From NCBI GenBank assembly GCA_009783295.1, contig WRHK01000034.1, positions 1-40,965 of the forward strand: a stretch of 40,965 nucleotides of DNA. Reading direction: 5' to 3'. Below are positions 24,070 to 31,040 of the stretch, piece after piece; the first letter of the stretch is position 1, and each line of letters starts with the position of its first letter. Source of the DNA: Promicromonosporaceae bacterium (GTDB lineage: Bacteria > Actinomycetota > Actinomycetes > Actinomycetales > Cellulomonadaceae). The notes beneath the pieces are model-generated. The model was not told where the DNA came from. It was given only the letters and a program-made list of their open reading frames with translations, and made no database searches. The translations under genes were made by a program, and so were the position numbers.

Positions 24070-25134
24070 CTACACGGATGTGATTCGTTCGCGCGAGACA
24101 TGCCGCGCTTCGGCTTCGTCATCCTGCTCGGCAGCCTCGGCCTCGGCCAGTGCCTTGCGCTCGGCGGCCTCGGCGAGGAGCTGCTCGCGCCGCAGGACGA
24201 GCGCTTCGACGTCGGCGAGCACGAACCGCAGCGTGGTCGTGTCGACGTCACCAGGACGCCACGGTCCGTGACGCATCGAGTCCTCGACCACGGGCACCAG
24301 CACACCGCGCAGGATCCAACTACGCATGGTGGGTGACGGCACGCGCTTCGCGTACAGCTTCGACGCCTGGCCCAGTGTCACGATCGCCTCCGGCCGGGCT
24401 GCGGCCGCCACCTCGAGCGCAGCGAGCGCTGCGGTGTGGACGTGGCCGGCGGAGGGCCAGGAGTGGTGGCAGCGGGTGCAGCGGACGGTGTCGTCGAGGC
24501 CCTCGTACTTGATGCCGATGCGGCGGCGCACGTGGGATGACTCGCGCTTCGGGGTGTCGAGGGTGGCGCGGGGCTGCCATTCGCGGACGAGGCGGCCGCC
24601 GCAGGAGGGGCAGGGGGTGTTCTCGCGGACGGGGGTGATGCCGAGGATGCGCCGGACGGTGGAGCGGACGGCACGGGCGGCCTGGGCGTACTCGGGCCAG
24701 CGGGAGGCGTCCTGGTTCTGGATGGCCCAGGGGGTGACATCGGCGAGGTAGGTGAGGGTCGGGTGGGCGACGACGTCGCCACGGGTGGCGATCCAGGTCT
24801 GGGCCCAGTCGAGGAGGATGTCGGTGGCGGCCTGCGGGGTGCGTGCGCCCGCGAGCTCGCCGGCGGGGTTCTCGGGGTCGTCGGTGAAGCGGTCCATGCC
24901 GAACGGCAGGCGGGAGTCGTCGTCGGAGGAGCGCACGGCGGAGACGTCGTAGCGGATGCCTCGCAGGCCGATCACCTCGAGCATGGTGTGCGAGAACCTG
25001 GCCATGTCGTCGAGGACGTCGAGGACCAGGCGTCGGCCACGCTCGATGCACCGCTCACAGGCAGCGAGCGCCGTGCCGGTCAGGGTTCGGCCGCAGTCGA
25101 CGCAGGTGGGCTCGGTGGTCGTGGGGTCAGTCAT
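24070..25134 (-). CDS. Zinc-finger protein, last early gene
   Basis: The 354-aa product has an N-terminal C-V-D-C...C-E-R-C ribbon, a helical middle with W-A-Q-T-W-I, a second ribbon C-P-S-C-G-G-R-L...C-T-R-C-H-H-S-W, then a helix-turn-helix-like T-L-G-Q-A-S-K-L-Y-A-K-R-V-P and an Ala/Glu coiled coil at the C-terminus. Similar layouts occur in actinophage proteins of unknown function. DNA or RNA binding is probable. The ATG at 25134 follows GGGAGG, 8 bases inside the previous gene. Confidence 0.6.
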   Translation of the reverse strand: MTDPTTTEPTCVDCGRTLTGTALAACERCIERGRRLVLDVLDDMARFSHTMLEVIGLRGIRYDVSAVRSSDDDSRLPFGMDRFTDDPENPAGELAGARTPQAATDILLDWAQTWIATRGDVVAHPTLTYLADVTPWAIQNQDASRWPEYAQAARAVRSTVRRILGITPVRENTPCPSCGGRLVREWQPRATLDTPKRESSHVRRRIGIKYEGLDDTVRCTRCHHSWPSAGHVHTAALAALEVAAAARPEAIVTLGQASKLYAKRVPSPTMRSWILRGVLVPVVEDSMRHGPWRPGDVDTTTLRFVLADVEALVLRREQLLAEAAERKALAEAEAAEQDDEAEARHVSRERITSV

Positions 25135-26119
25135 CGGTTCCTCCCTGGTGGCGAGGACGACCTCCACGGCGGCCACGACGACGTCGGGTCCGGGGCTGGG
25201 TGTCCTGGGGCTGGGTTGGGCTGTGAGCCGTGCGTGAGGTCGTGGAGTGCTCGTGCGTGGGTGGGTTGTTACCCGAGCCGAGAGACTCCCGACCCGTCCC
25301 GGCGTTACTAGTTCCGTCGACCCTCGGTGTGGAGTTCGGGGCCGACTTCGGCGTGGTGGGCGCCGGACGTGCTGCCGGCACTGGCGCTGCGGGTCGCACA
25401 CCCTGGTGGGGTGCGGGGTCCGCTGCGGCCTGGTGCGGCGCTGCGTCGTCGCTCCGGACGTTCGCCTCGGTCGGGTGACCGTTGTCGGTGAGGAACTTGG
25501 CTGTCCACTTGCCGTAGTTGGGGTGTGGCGGCGTCGGGCGCAGGTCGTGGTTGTCGTCCCACAGCTCGAGGTTGCCGCCGCGGCCGCCGTTGCAGCCCAT
25601 GCAGGCCACGACGAACGTGTCGACGGTGGCGGCCTCACCCGGCTTGAGGTGGTCGATGGTCCCTGTGCGGTTCGTCTTCTTGCCGCGCCACTGGACCAGG
25701 ACCCCGCACCACCGGCAGTTGTCGCCGTCTCGGCGCCGCACCGGCACGGTGAGTGCGGGGTTCCTGGTGTCGTTGCGCTGCTGGCGTTCCCACTCGATCT
25801 CTTCGCGCAGCCGGATGTGGATGAACTCCTCGTCCTGCACGATCAGGAACGCCCGGTGACCCTTCGCCGTCGTCATCTCGGTCATCAGACCGGCGCCGAC
25901 GCACAGGCGGATGAGATCGCCGGTTCGGGTACCGCCGAGCATGCTCGCGGTGCCGTAGTCGACGACGTAGTCCGTCATGTGCGCCCCCGACAGGCTCGCG
26001 CAGCGCCAGAGCCAGCCGGCCACCTCGTTGACCGTCCGCTCGTCAGCGGAAGGATCGGCCGCGACCTGCATGAGGGCGGGGTAGGTGGCGGCGGCGTCGC
26101 CGGTGCGAACCCAGGGCAC
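25127..26119 (-). CDS. HNH protein with winged-helix-like N-terminus
   Basis: About 330 aa. Residues 1-110 are helical and begin P-W-V-R-T-G-D, resembling phage replisome-organiser N-terminal domains. Residues 127-190 form an HNH nuclease: C-R-W-C-G, then T-I-D-H-L, C-M-G-C-N-G-G-R-G-G. The C-terminal 110 residues are Pro/Thr/Ser-rich with a basic tail (R-R-R-R-G-R-R-G-G-R). The fusion of a replication-like domain with an HNH module could make a site-specific nicking or initiator protein. That is inference. Confidence 0.65.
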   Translation of the reverse strand: MPWVRTGDAAATYPALMQVAADPSADERTVNEVAGWLWRCASLSGAHMTDYVVDYGTASMLGGTRTGDLIRLCVGAGLMTEMTTAKGHRAFLIVQDEEFIHIRLREEIEWERQQRNDTRNPALTVPVRRRDGDNCRWCGVLVQWRGKKTNRTGTIDHLKPGEAATVDTFVVACMGCNGGRGGNLELWDDNHDLRPTPPHPNYGKWTAKFLTDNGHPTEANVRSDDAAPHQAAADPAPHQGVRPAAPVPAARPAPTTPKSAPNSTPRVDGTSNAGTGRESLGSGNNPPTHEHSTTSRTAHSPTQPQDTQPRTRRRRGRRGGRPRHQGGTDD

Positions 26120-26151
26120 GGTTCGGGTCTCCGTTCATCGTGTGGTCGTGG

Positions 26152-26241
26152 TCAGCTGCAGCGGCACTCGCCCGTGTAGGGGTCGATCTGGCCGCCGCAG
26201 GAGTCGCAGCGCTCGAGCTGCTTCGTGGTCTGTTCTGCCAT
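26152..26241 (-). CDS. 29-aa zinc-knuckle peptide
   Basis: A very short frame with a strong ribosome site (GAGGAGGTGACC before the ATG) reads M-A-E-Q-T-T-K-Q-L-E, then C-D-S-C-G-G-Q, and ends C-R-C-S. Four cysteines in two pairs with a Gly turn make a single zinc knuckle. The M-A-E-Q start matches those of the genes at 27084, 27487 and 27701. Function unknown. Confidence 0.6.
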   Translation of the reverse strand: MAEQTTKQLERCDSCGGQIDPYTGECRCS

Positions 26242-26281
26242 CGGGGTCACCTCCTCTCCCGCGTCGTCTGGGTCGGTCTGG

Positions 26282-26512
26282 TCAGCGGGCCCGGGACTGC
26301 TCGCGGATCCGCTGCCGGCGCTCCTGCTCTGCCTTGATCGCGTCCGTGTAGGACGTCGACGTTCGGGACGCGAGCAGCGCCGCGGCAGTGCGGTTCGGGT
26401 CCGGGACTGGGACTGCCGGCGGGCCGTGCTCAGCGCACCGCCAGCCGACGAGGTAGTACCTGGCCGGCGCTCGGCACCCGCACGTGGCGCAGGAGCCGCG
26501 AGCGCCGGTCAC
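26282..26512 (-). CDS. 76-aa zinc-finger-like protein
   Basis: Starts GTG at 26512, overlapping the upstream stop as GTGA. It carries C-A-T-C-G-C-R-A-P-A-R-Y-Y and then W-R-C-A-E-H-G, a C-C-C-H site, followed by a Pro-rich linker and a basic helix (K-A-E-Q-E-R-R-Q-R-I). It could bind nucleic acid. No family name is known to me. Confidence 0.6.
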   Translation of the reverse strand: MTGARGSCATCGCRAPARYYLVGWRCAEHGPPAVPVPDPNRTAAALLASRTSTSYTDAIKAEQERRQRIREQSRAR

Positions 26513-27084
26513 CTGCTGAGCGCCTCTCGCAGACGCTCGGCGGCGTCCTGCGGGGTGTGGCCGTCCCACGCGGGCGCCCGGGTGACGACGGGGACGTGGA
26601 ATAGGGGCCAGGCCTCGGCGGGGTAGTGGTTGGACACCTGACCGGTCGGCAACTGCGCGGTGACGATGAACCAGCCGCCACCGAAGCAGGGCTCGCCGTC
26701 GTGGTGGCGGAAGGACTTGAACACGGGGATGCCGGCGGCGAGCCACCCGTGGGCGGCGTGGGCGTTGTAGAGCATCCGGTACTCGTAGAGCTCGTCGAGC
26801 GTGTGGTGCTCATCGCCGCACACGTGGCCGGTAAGTGCCTCCCGTGCCCCACGCGCCTCAGCCTCGGCCAGCAGGTCACGGCTGGGGATGTACAGCACCT
26901 TCCCCCCAGCCGCACGGCGGGCGAGGTCTCGCCCATCGATGGACCCCTCCCCCGTGCCGTACCAGACGTGCGCGGTGGCCTTCTCCCACACGGTCGTGAA
27001 CCTGCCCCCGTCACGCTCGGTACGCACCACGCTCCCCACAGGCAGCGCGTCGAGCTCGGCGGCGGTGGTGATCTGCTCAGCCAC
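26509..27084 (-). CDS. Mosaic accessory protein A
   Basis: A 191-aa product with three parts: an N-terminal segment A-E-Q-I-T-T-A-A-E-L-D-A-L-P-V-G-S-V-V identical to the next gene's, a middle ending R-D-L-L-A-E-A-E-A-R-G-A-R-E-A also shared, and a unique C-terminal part with H-H-D-G-E-P-C-F-G-G-G-W. N-terminal segments of this kind ('xxALPVGSVV') occur in actinophage proteins of unknown function. GTG start at 27084 overlaps the preceding gene by 8 bases. Confidence 0.6.
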   Translation of the reverse strand: MAEQITTAAELDALPVGSVVRTERDGGRFTTVWEKATAHVWYGTGEGSIDGRDLARRAAGGKVLYIPSRDLLAEAEARGAREALTGHVCGDEHHTLDELYEYRMLYNAHAAHGWLAAGIPVFKSFRHHDGEPCFGGGWFIVTAQLPTGQVSNHYPAEAWPLFHVPVVTRAPAWDGHTPQDAAERLREALSR

Positions 27085-27104
27085 GGTCGCCACCCGCCTG
27101 CTCG
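27024..27104. repeat. 81-base gene-junction repeat, copy 1
   Basis: Matches 27427-27507 at 79 of 81 positions by direct reading. It spans the C-terminal end of one gene and the start of the next, encoding E-Q-A-G-G-D-R-G-stop in one frame and A-E-Q-I-T-T in the other. Confidence 0.85.
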
Positions 27105-27487
27105 GAGCGGGCGATGATGTCGGCGGCAACCTGCCGGACGCGCTGGGCGAGCACTCGTGCATCGATCTGAGGTCCGTCGTGCGCCGCCTGGTGCTCCTGC
27201 CACACGGCCTCGGCGTCAACTCGCTCGGCCGCCTTCCGTGCCCCGCGCGCCTCCGCCTCAGCCAGCAGGTCACGGCCGGGGACATGGACGACGGTCAGTG
27301 GTCCATACGCGAGCACGAGGTCTACCGACCGCATGGGAGCGTCGGAGACGTTCCCCCAGTACAGCGATCGGCGTCCCCACCGTCCGCGCCAACCCTCCGC
27401 AAGCCACGGGGCCTCGTCGCTGTCGAGCACCACGCTCCCCACGGGCAGCGCGTCGAGCTCGGCGGCGGTGGTGATCTGCTCAGCCAC
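27077..27487 (-). CDS. Mosaic accessory protein B
   Basis: This 136-aa paralogue of the previous entry shares its first 20 residues exactly and the R-D-L-L-A-E-A-E-A-R-G-A-R block, but has a different middle (W-R-G-R-W-G-R-R-S-L-Y-W) and tail, ending E-Q-A-G-G-D-R-G. The two genes share 79 of 81 bases across their starts. Function unknown. Confidence 0.6.
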   Translation of the reverse strand: MAEQITTAAELDALPVGSVVLDSDEAPWLAEGWRGRWGRRSLYWGNVSDAPMRSVDLVLAYGPLTVVHVPGRDLLAEAEARGARKAAERVDAEAVWQEHQAAHDGPQIDARVLAQRVRQVAADIIARSEQAGGDRG

Positions 27488-27507
27488 GGTCGCCTCCCGC
27501 CTGCTCG
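27427..27507. repeat. 81-base gene-junction repeat, copy 2
   Basis: Second copy of the junction repeat; differs from copy 1 at two positions. Its last 32 bases are repeated exactly at 27690-27721. Confidence 0.85.
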
Positions 27508-27701
27508 ATAAGGTCAGCGACGTGGCTCAGTCGGACTACCTGGGCCGTGATCGTGTATCCCTCGGACTCGACGGACCAGTCGCCTGCCTCGTTGATCCGA
27601 TCGCAGGCCGCCTTCGCGCGCTCACGTGAGCGGAACGGTCCTGCAGCACTGACGACCAGGTCGGCGTCGATGAATGCGGCGACGATGTACTGCTCAGCCA
27701 C
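27480..27701 (-). CDS. Mosaic accessory protein C, 73 aa
   Basis: Starts GTG at 27701 in the shared junction (A-E-Q-Y-I-V) and ends with the same E-Q-A-G-G-D-R-G. The middle has a small alpha/beta character with G-P-F-R-S-R-E-R-A-K-A-A-C-D, like short phage proteins that use an R-S-R-E-x-A motif. No function is known. Confidence 0.6.
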   Translation of the reverse strand: MAEQYIVAAFIDADLVVSAAGPFRSRERAKAACDRINEAGDWSVESEGYTITAQVVRLSHVADLIEQAGGDRG

Positions 27702-27721
27702 GGTCGCCTCCCGCCTGCTCG
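27690..27721. repeat. 32-base gene-junction repeat, copy 3
   Basis: Identical to 27476-27507. Marks the boundary between the next two genes, so the same junction occurs three times in 700 bases. A weaker relative (CTCAGCCAC) is at 28210-28218. Confidence 0.85.
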
Positions 27722-28218
27722 GCGCGGGAACGGAGGATGATCGACGCGCGCTCCTTGCCCTTGGCGACGCTGTTCCAGTAGTGCTGGTTCCCGGTGATGC
27801 GGGCCATGTGGGTGACGTCGTTCTCGCGCTCGGCGTCGAGGAACGCCGCCGCGTCCAGCAGCGCCTTCCGTGCCCCGCGCTCCTCCGCCTCGGAGATCGC
27901 CTGGTCGTAGGCGGCCTCGTCCTCGAACACGATGCGCACGCCCGACGTCGTGGCGGGCTCGTAGGTCTCCGCGAAGATGTCGGGCTTGCACGGGTAGAAC
28001 TCGCCCGCGACGCCGCGGATGATCCAGTCGCCGGGTGCCGCCGACATGGTGCCTTCCAGGGTGGGGATCGCCATGTGCCGCAGGTCGCGAGTGCGCACGC
28101 CAGGGTCGACATACTCGTGGCCCTTCATCCACCGCTGGATGACGATGGCCTGCGACGTCGACCCGGTGTACCGGATCGCCTCGATGACGACGGGCTTCTT
28201 GCGGAACTTCTCAGCCAC
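27694..28218 (-). CDS. KPVxIEA-family phage protein with extra C-terminal segment
   Basis: Residues 1-100 match a widespread phage protein family of unknown function, recognised by F-R-K-K-P-V-V-I-E-A near the start and G-D-W-I-I-R-G-V and F-Y-P-C-K-P-D-I-F near the end. The last 70 residues are an addition that carries the mosaic block E-A-E-E-R-G-A-R-K-A and ends E-Q-A-G-G-D-R-G like its neighbours. GTG start after GAGGAGG. Confidence 0.7.
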   Translation of the reverse strand: MAEKFRKKPVVIEAIRYTGSTSQAIVIQRWMKGHEYVDPGVRTRDLRHMAIPTLEGTMSAAPGDWIIRGVAGEFYPCKPDIFAETYEPATTSGVRIVFEDEAAYDQAISEAEERGARKALLDAAAFLDAERENDVTHMARITGNQHYWNSVAKGKERASIILRSRAEQAGGDRG

Positions 28219-28636
28219 AGTGGTCCTCCTCGGTAGCGGTGAGTTCGTGGATCTCGAGGCGGACGCGCCAGAGGCCCGCCTTGCCAGTCTTCAGTCCGCG
28301 GCGCGGGTCCGGGCCGATCACGTGCTCGTGGTCGTCATCGGGGAACACGCCGGCGTCGACGAGGCCATCGACGAGCGCCTTGAGCACGGTCCCGACAACG
28401 TTCCCCGGGTCGGCCCGCCCGTTCGTCGGGTAGGACACGTGCGCAACCACGCGTGCCTGCACGAACCGCGGCGTGTGCTGCGCGCGCGCGGTCCAGGCCG
28501 CGATCTCACGCAGCTCGCGCGTCTTGCGGGCGCGGGCCCGCCAGTGCAGACGGTCGTTCGACGTGAACCACACCCGGTCAGACAGGTCGAACGTCAGCAC
28601 CACCGGCCCGGCCGTCGCAGCGTCGACGGGGCTCAC
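28211..28636 (-). CDS. rusA: RusA-like Holliday junction resolvase
   Basis: About 141 aa. The RusA signature is clear: N-D-R-L-H-W near the N-terminus, then G-R-A-D-P-G-N-V-V, a helix V-L-K-A-L-V-D-G-L-V-D-A-G-V-F-P-D-D-D-H, giving the acidic metal-binding residues that cut four-way junctions. It likely resolves replication or recombination intermediates before packaging. GTG at 28636 overlaps the upstream stop as GTGA; a GTG at 28654 is an alternative. Confidence 0.85.
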   Translation of the reverse strand: MSPVDAATAGPVVLTFDLSDRVWFTSNDRLHWRARARKTRELREIAAWTARAQHTPRFVQARVVAHVSYPTNGRADPGNVVGTVLKALVDGLVDAGVFPDDDHEHVIGPDPRRGLKTGKAGLWRVRLEIHELTATEEDHCG

Positions 28637-28815
28637 CAGCAGGAGCCTTCGCACTCATGGGCAGCGTCTGGCACATCGAGCTCGACCCTCGCACCGACCA
28701 GGGCCACGCCCTCGACCGTCGGCGCCCCGAAGGGCGGCGACGCGACGACGACCTCCGTGTTCGGGTCGATCCCCACGAGCGCCTGGCGCAACTCGTCGAC
28801 CGTGAGCCTGGCCAT
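28633..28815 (-). CDS. Hypothetical protein, 60 aa
   Basis: A small protein with T-V-D-E-L-R-Q-A-L-V-G-I-D-P-N-T-E-V-V-V at the start and H-E-C-E-G-S-C-W at the end. The first part resembles short phage proteins of the 'LRxxLxxlpDdteVvv' type. The ATG at 28815 overlaps the previous stop as TGATG. Confidence 0.6.
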   Translation of the reverse strand: MARLTVDELRQALVGIDPNTEVVVASPPFGAPTVEGVALVGARVELDVPDAAHECEGSCW

Positions 28816-28946
28816 CAGTGCTCCCCGTCCTCGTCGTCGTGCCCGTACAGGTACTCCGCGGTCCCAACGAGCGGGTTGACGGCGTACTCGAGCGACGCCG
28901 CGAAGTACTCGCGCGCTTCGGAGTGGTCCATGCGCTGCCCGGTCAT
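28815..28946 (-). CDS. Hypothetical protein, 43 aa
   Basis: Found by hand: M-T-G-Q-R-M-D-H-S-E-A-R-E-Y-F, a helix, then an acidic tail D-D-E-D-G-E-H. It joins upstream by ATGA and downstream by TGATG, so both ends are coupled to neighbours. That exact fit is the main evidence. Function unknown. Confidence 0.65.
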   Translation of the reverse strand: MTGQRMDHSEAREYFAASLEYAVNPLVGTAEYLYGHDDEDGEH

Positions 28947-29812
28947 TCGTCACTGCCGTCGTCGTCGAGGTCGATGACGACGCCGTCGGGCGTGATCCGG
29001 AAGACCGTCGCTCCGCCGTCGGCGAGCGCGGTCCCGGCGACGGCCTTGAACTGCTCGACCATCGACGTGGGGACGTGGGCACGCTTGGGGCGCTGCATCG
29101 GGGTCAGGACCTTGCGCCACTGCGTGTGCACCTGGTCGAGCACGTCGTAGTCCTGCGCCATCCGGTTGTCGCGGACCATGCCGATGAACTCGTCACCGAT
29201 CTCGACGAGGACCTGCTCTGCGGGGCCGACCTGGACCAGACGCACGAGCGGCCAGTCCGGGCCGAATGCCTTGGCCGCGGCGGAGAACTTCGACAGGGTC
29301 GGCAGGTCGACGACGAGTGCGTCCAGCGCCCTGGTCGATCCGGATGCCGTGGACGGGGCCAGTGCCGCCATGAGCAGGCGCGCGACGTCGGGGTAGGCGT
29401 CGTCCCCATCCTGGGCTTCGATCAGCGGGAGCGTCAGCGATTGCCCGGCGATGATGTCGCCGGTCTCCGTGACCGTGATCGACTTCGTGTCGGTGTCGAC
29501 GCGCATCGGTTGCCGCTCCCACATCTCCCGGGCCGCCTCCGTGGACGGCGCCCGGAAGACCTGCAGGAGCTTCTTCACCTCGCCCACAGCCAGGTCGAAA
29601 CCGTCAGCGTCCTCGCGGAGGAACTCGGGCTTCCAGATCGCCGCGAGCGCCTGCGTGCCCAGGTCGGTGCAGTAGGCGTAGAGGGCGTCGCCGGTGACGT
29701 GGAAGCGGACGCGACCCAGGAGTGGGGTGTCGTCGGTCTGGCGGCCGGCGTGCGGGAGGACGGCGGTCAGCGCGGCGCGGAACTTGCCGCGGGGGATCTC
29801 GAGCTTGGTCAC
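28943..29812 (-). CDS. Probable DNA polymerase sliding clamp homologue
   Basis: The 289-aa protein has repeated two-layer beta patterns: L-E-I-P-R-G-K-F-R-A-A-L at the N-terminus, T-P-L-L-G-R-V-R-F-H-V and C-T-D-L-G-T-Q-A, which match the first domain of bacterial beta clamps, and a final F-R-I-T-P-D-G-V-V-I-D. At about 290 residues it is shorter than the roughly 370-residue DnaN, like several phage clamps. It would ring DNA and recruit host DNA polymerase III. GTG at 29812 overlaps the previous stop as GTGA. A search against clamp families is needed before firm naming. Confidence 0.5.
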   Translation of the reverse strand: MTKLEIPRGKFRAALTAVLPHAGRQTDDTPLLGRVRFHVTGDALYAYCTDLGTQALAAIWKPEFLREDADGFDLAVGEVKKLLQVFRAPSTEAAREMWERQPMRVDTDTKSITVTETGDIIAGQSLTLPLIEAQDGDDAYPDVARLLMAALAPSTASGSTRALDALVVDLPTLSKFSAAAKAFGPDWPLVRLVQVGPAEQVLVEIGDEFIGMVRDNRMAQDYDVLDQVHTQWRKVLTPMQRPKRAHVPTSMVEQFKAVAGTALADGGATVFRITPDGVVIDLDDDGSDE

Positions 29813-30162
29813 TGGTCGGCCCACCCGTCGTACAGGTCGCAGCCGCGGCCGTGGCGGTCACCGACGAGCGGCGTGCACGAGCACGACGCCGGCACCGGGG
29901 AATGGTCGGGGTCCATGCTGGCGAGCGCGTCCCGGGCTTCGGCGGCCTCGACGACCATGCGGGCGATCTGCAGGCCGTCGGCGACGCCGCCGAGGTGGCG
30001 GGCGTCCCATGCGGTCATGCCGGCGCGCGCGTCGATGTGCTTGCCGCGCAGGCAGTGCAGGACGGTGGCGACGTCGCCGTTGTGCTGGGTGAGCTCGAAG
30101 GTGATCTGCTGGTCGAGCCATGCAGTCGTGGTCGCGTCTTCGCGCTTTTGCTGGTCGTCCAT
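29809..30162 (-). CDS. Hypothetical protein, 117 aa, Cys-containing tail
   Basis: A helical protein of mixed charge with W-L-D-Q-Q-I-T near the start and a C-terminal C-S-C...G-R-G-C-D-L-Y-D cluster. Coupled to its upstream gene by TGATG. No family recognised. Confidence 0.6.
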   Translation of the reverse strand: MDDQQKREDATTTAWLDQQITFELTQHNGDVATVLHCLRGKHIDARAGMTAWDARHLGGVADGLQIARMVVEAAEARDALASMDPDHSPVPASCSCTPLVGDRHGRGCDLYDGWADQ

Positions 30163-31040
30163 CAGATGGCTCCGATGGCAGCGCGCAGGTTCGCCTTCGT
30201 CGTCGAGACGGCGTCGACGATCGTGCCGCACACGGTGAGCTCCTCGGTGGCATCGAAGCCGAGCGCCTCGACCAGGCTGTAGAGGTCGTCCATGGCCTCC
30301 CGGGCGGCGTCGAGCGTCGCGGGACGCGCGGCCGGCATGGCGGCACGGGTGGGCGTGGGCGCGGGCGCCGGCATGGGGATCTCGGCCAGCGCACGGCTGG
30401 CCCGCTCGACCGCGATCCGCTCGAGGTACTCCTCGGCGCTCTCGTGCTCGCCGTCGTGCTCGGGGTCGTGGACGCAGGGCTCCTCTCCCGCGGGCTCGAC
30501 GCACCCCGGGGTGACGTCGTCGTCGGCGTCGTCGGTGTCGGTCGCATCGACCGTGGTCGGGGTAGGCGTCGTCTGGCCGGGCAGCTCGCCCAGCTCGCGT
30601 GCACGGCTCAGGTGGTACCAGCACAGCGAGTACTTGATCCCGAGCCTGTCGGCGATCTCCCGCGTCGAGAGCGGCCTCCCAGGCCCGTCGCCTTGAGTCG
30701 AGAGCTTCACGATCGCTGCGCGGATCGCGGCAGCATCGCGGGGCGGCTTCGGCATGACGTTCTCCTTGGGATCTGTGAGCTCGGAGGCAGTGACCGGGCC
30801 CGGCGCGGCCACGGGGGCGGTCGGAGGCGCCTTGACGACGTCGGTCTCCGTCTCGCCGCTGTCGGGGCGGACGACGGCGAGGGGGACGGTGATCGTGGCG
30901 CCGCGGCCGTCGCGCAGCTCGACGAGGTTGGTGTCGAGGCGGGGGCTGTAGAAGCAGCGCAGCGTGACGCCGAAGGTTCCGGCGTGGTCGCCTGCGACGA
31001 CCTGGACGTCCTGTCCGAGCTTCGGGGTCCAGTACGACAT
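30162..31040 (-). CDS. HTH-containing phage protein
   Basis: The 292-aa protein has a beta-rich SH3-like N-terminus (1-60), a proline-rich linker, a helix-turn-helix around 120-150 (R-E-I-A-D-R-L-G-I-K-Y-S-L-C-W-Y-H-L), then an acidic middle and a helical C-terminus. DNA binding by the middle domain is likely. It follows the ParB-like gene with TGATG coupling, so the two may act together. Confidence 0.6.
   Translation of the reverse strand: MSYWTPKLGQDVQVVAGDHAGTFGVTLRCFYSPRLDTNLVELRDGRGATITVPLAVVRPDSGETETDVVKAPPTAPVAAPGPVTASELTDPKENVMPKPPRDAAAIRAAIVKLSTQGDGPGRPLSTREIADRLGIKYSLCWYHLSRARELGELPGQTTPTPTTVDATDTDDADDDVTPGCVEPAGEEPCVHDPEHDGEHESAEEYLERIAVERASRALAEIPMPAPAPTPTRAAMPAARPATLDAAREAMDDLYSLVEALGFDATEELTVCGTIVDAVSTTKANLRAAIGAI

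Noticed and set aside
27024-27721. Repeats taken as a possible CRISPR array
   Set aside because: The copies are coding, differ in length (81 and 32 bases), are 200-400 bases apart and have no spacer pattern.
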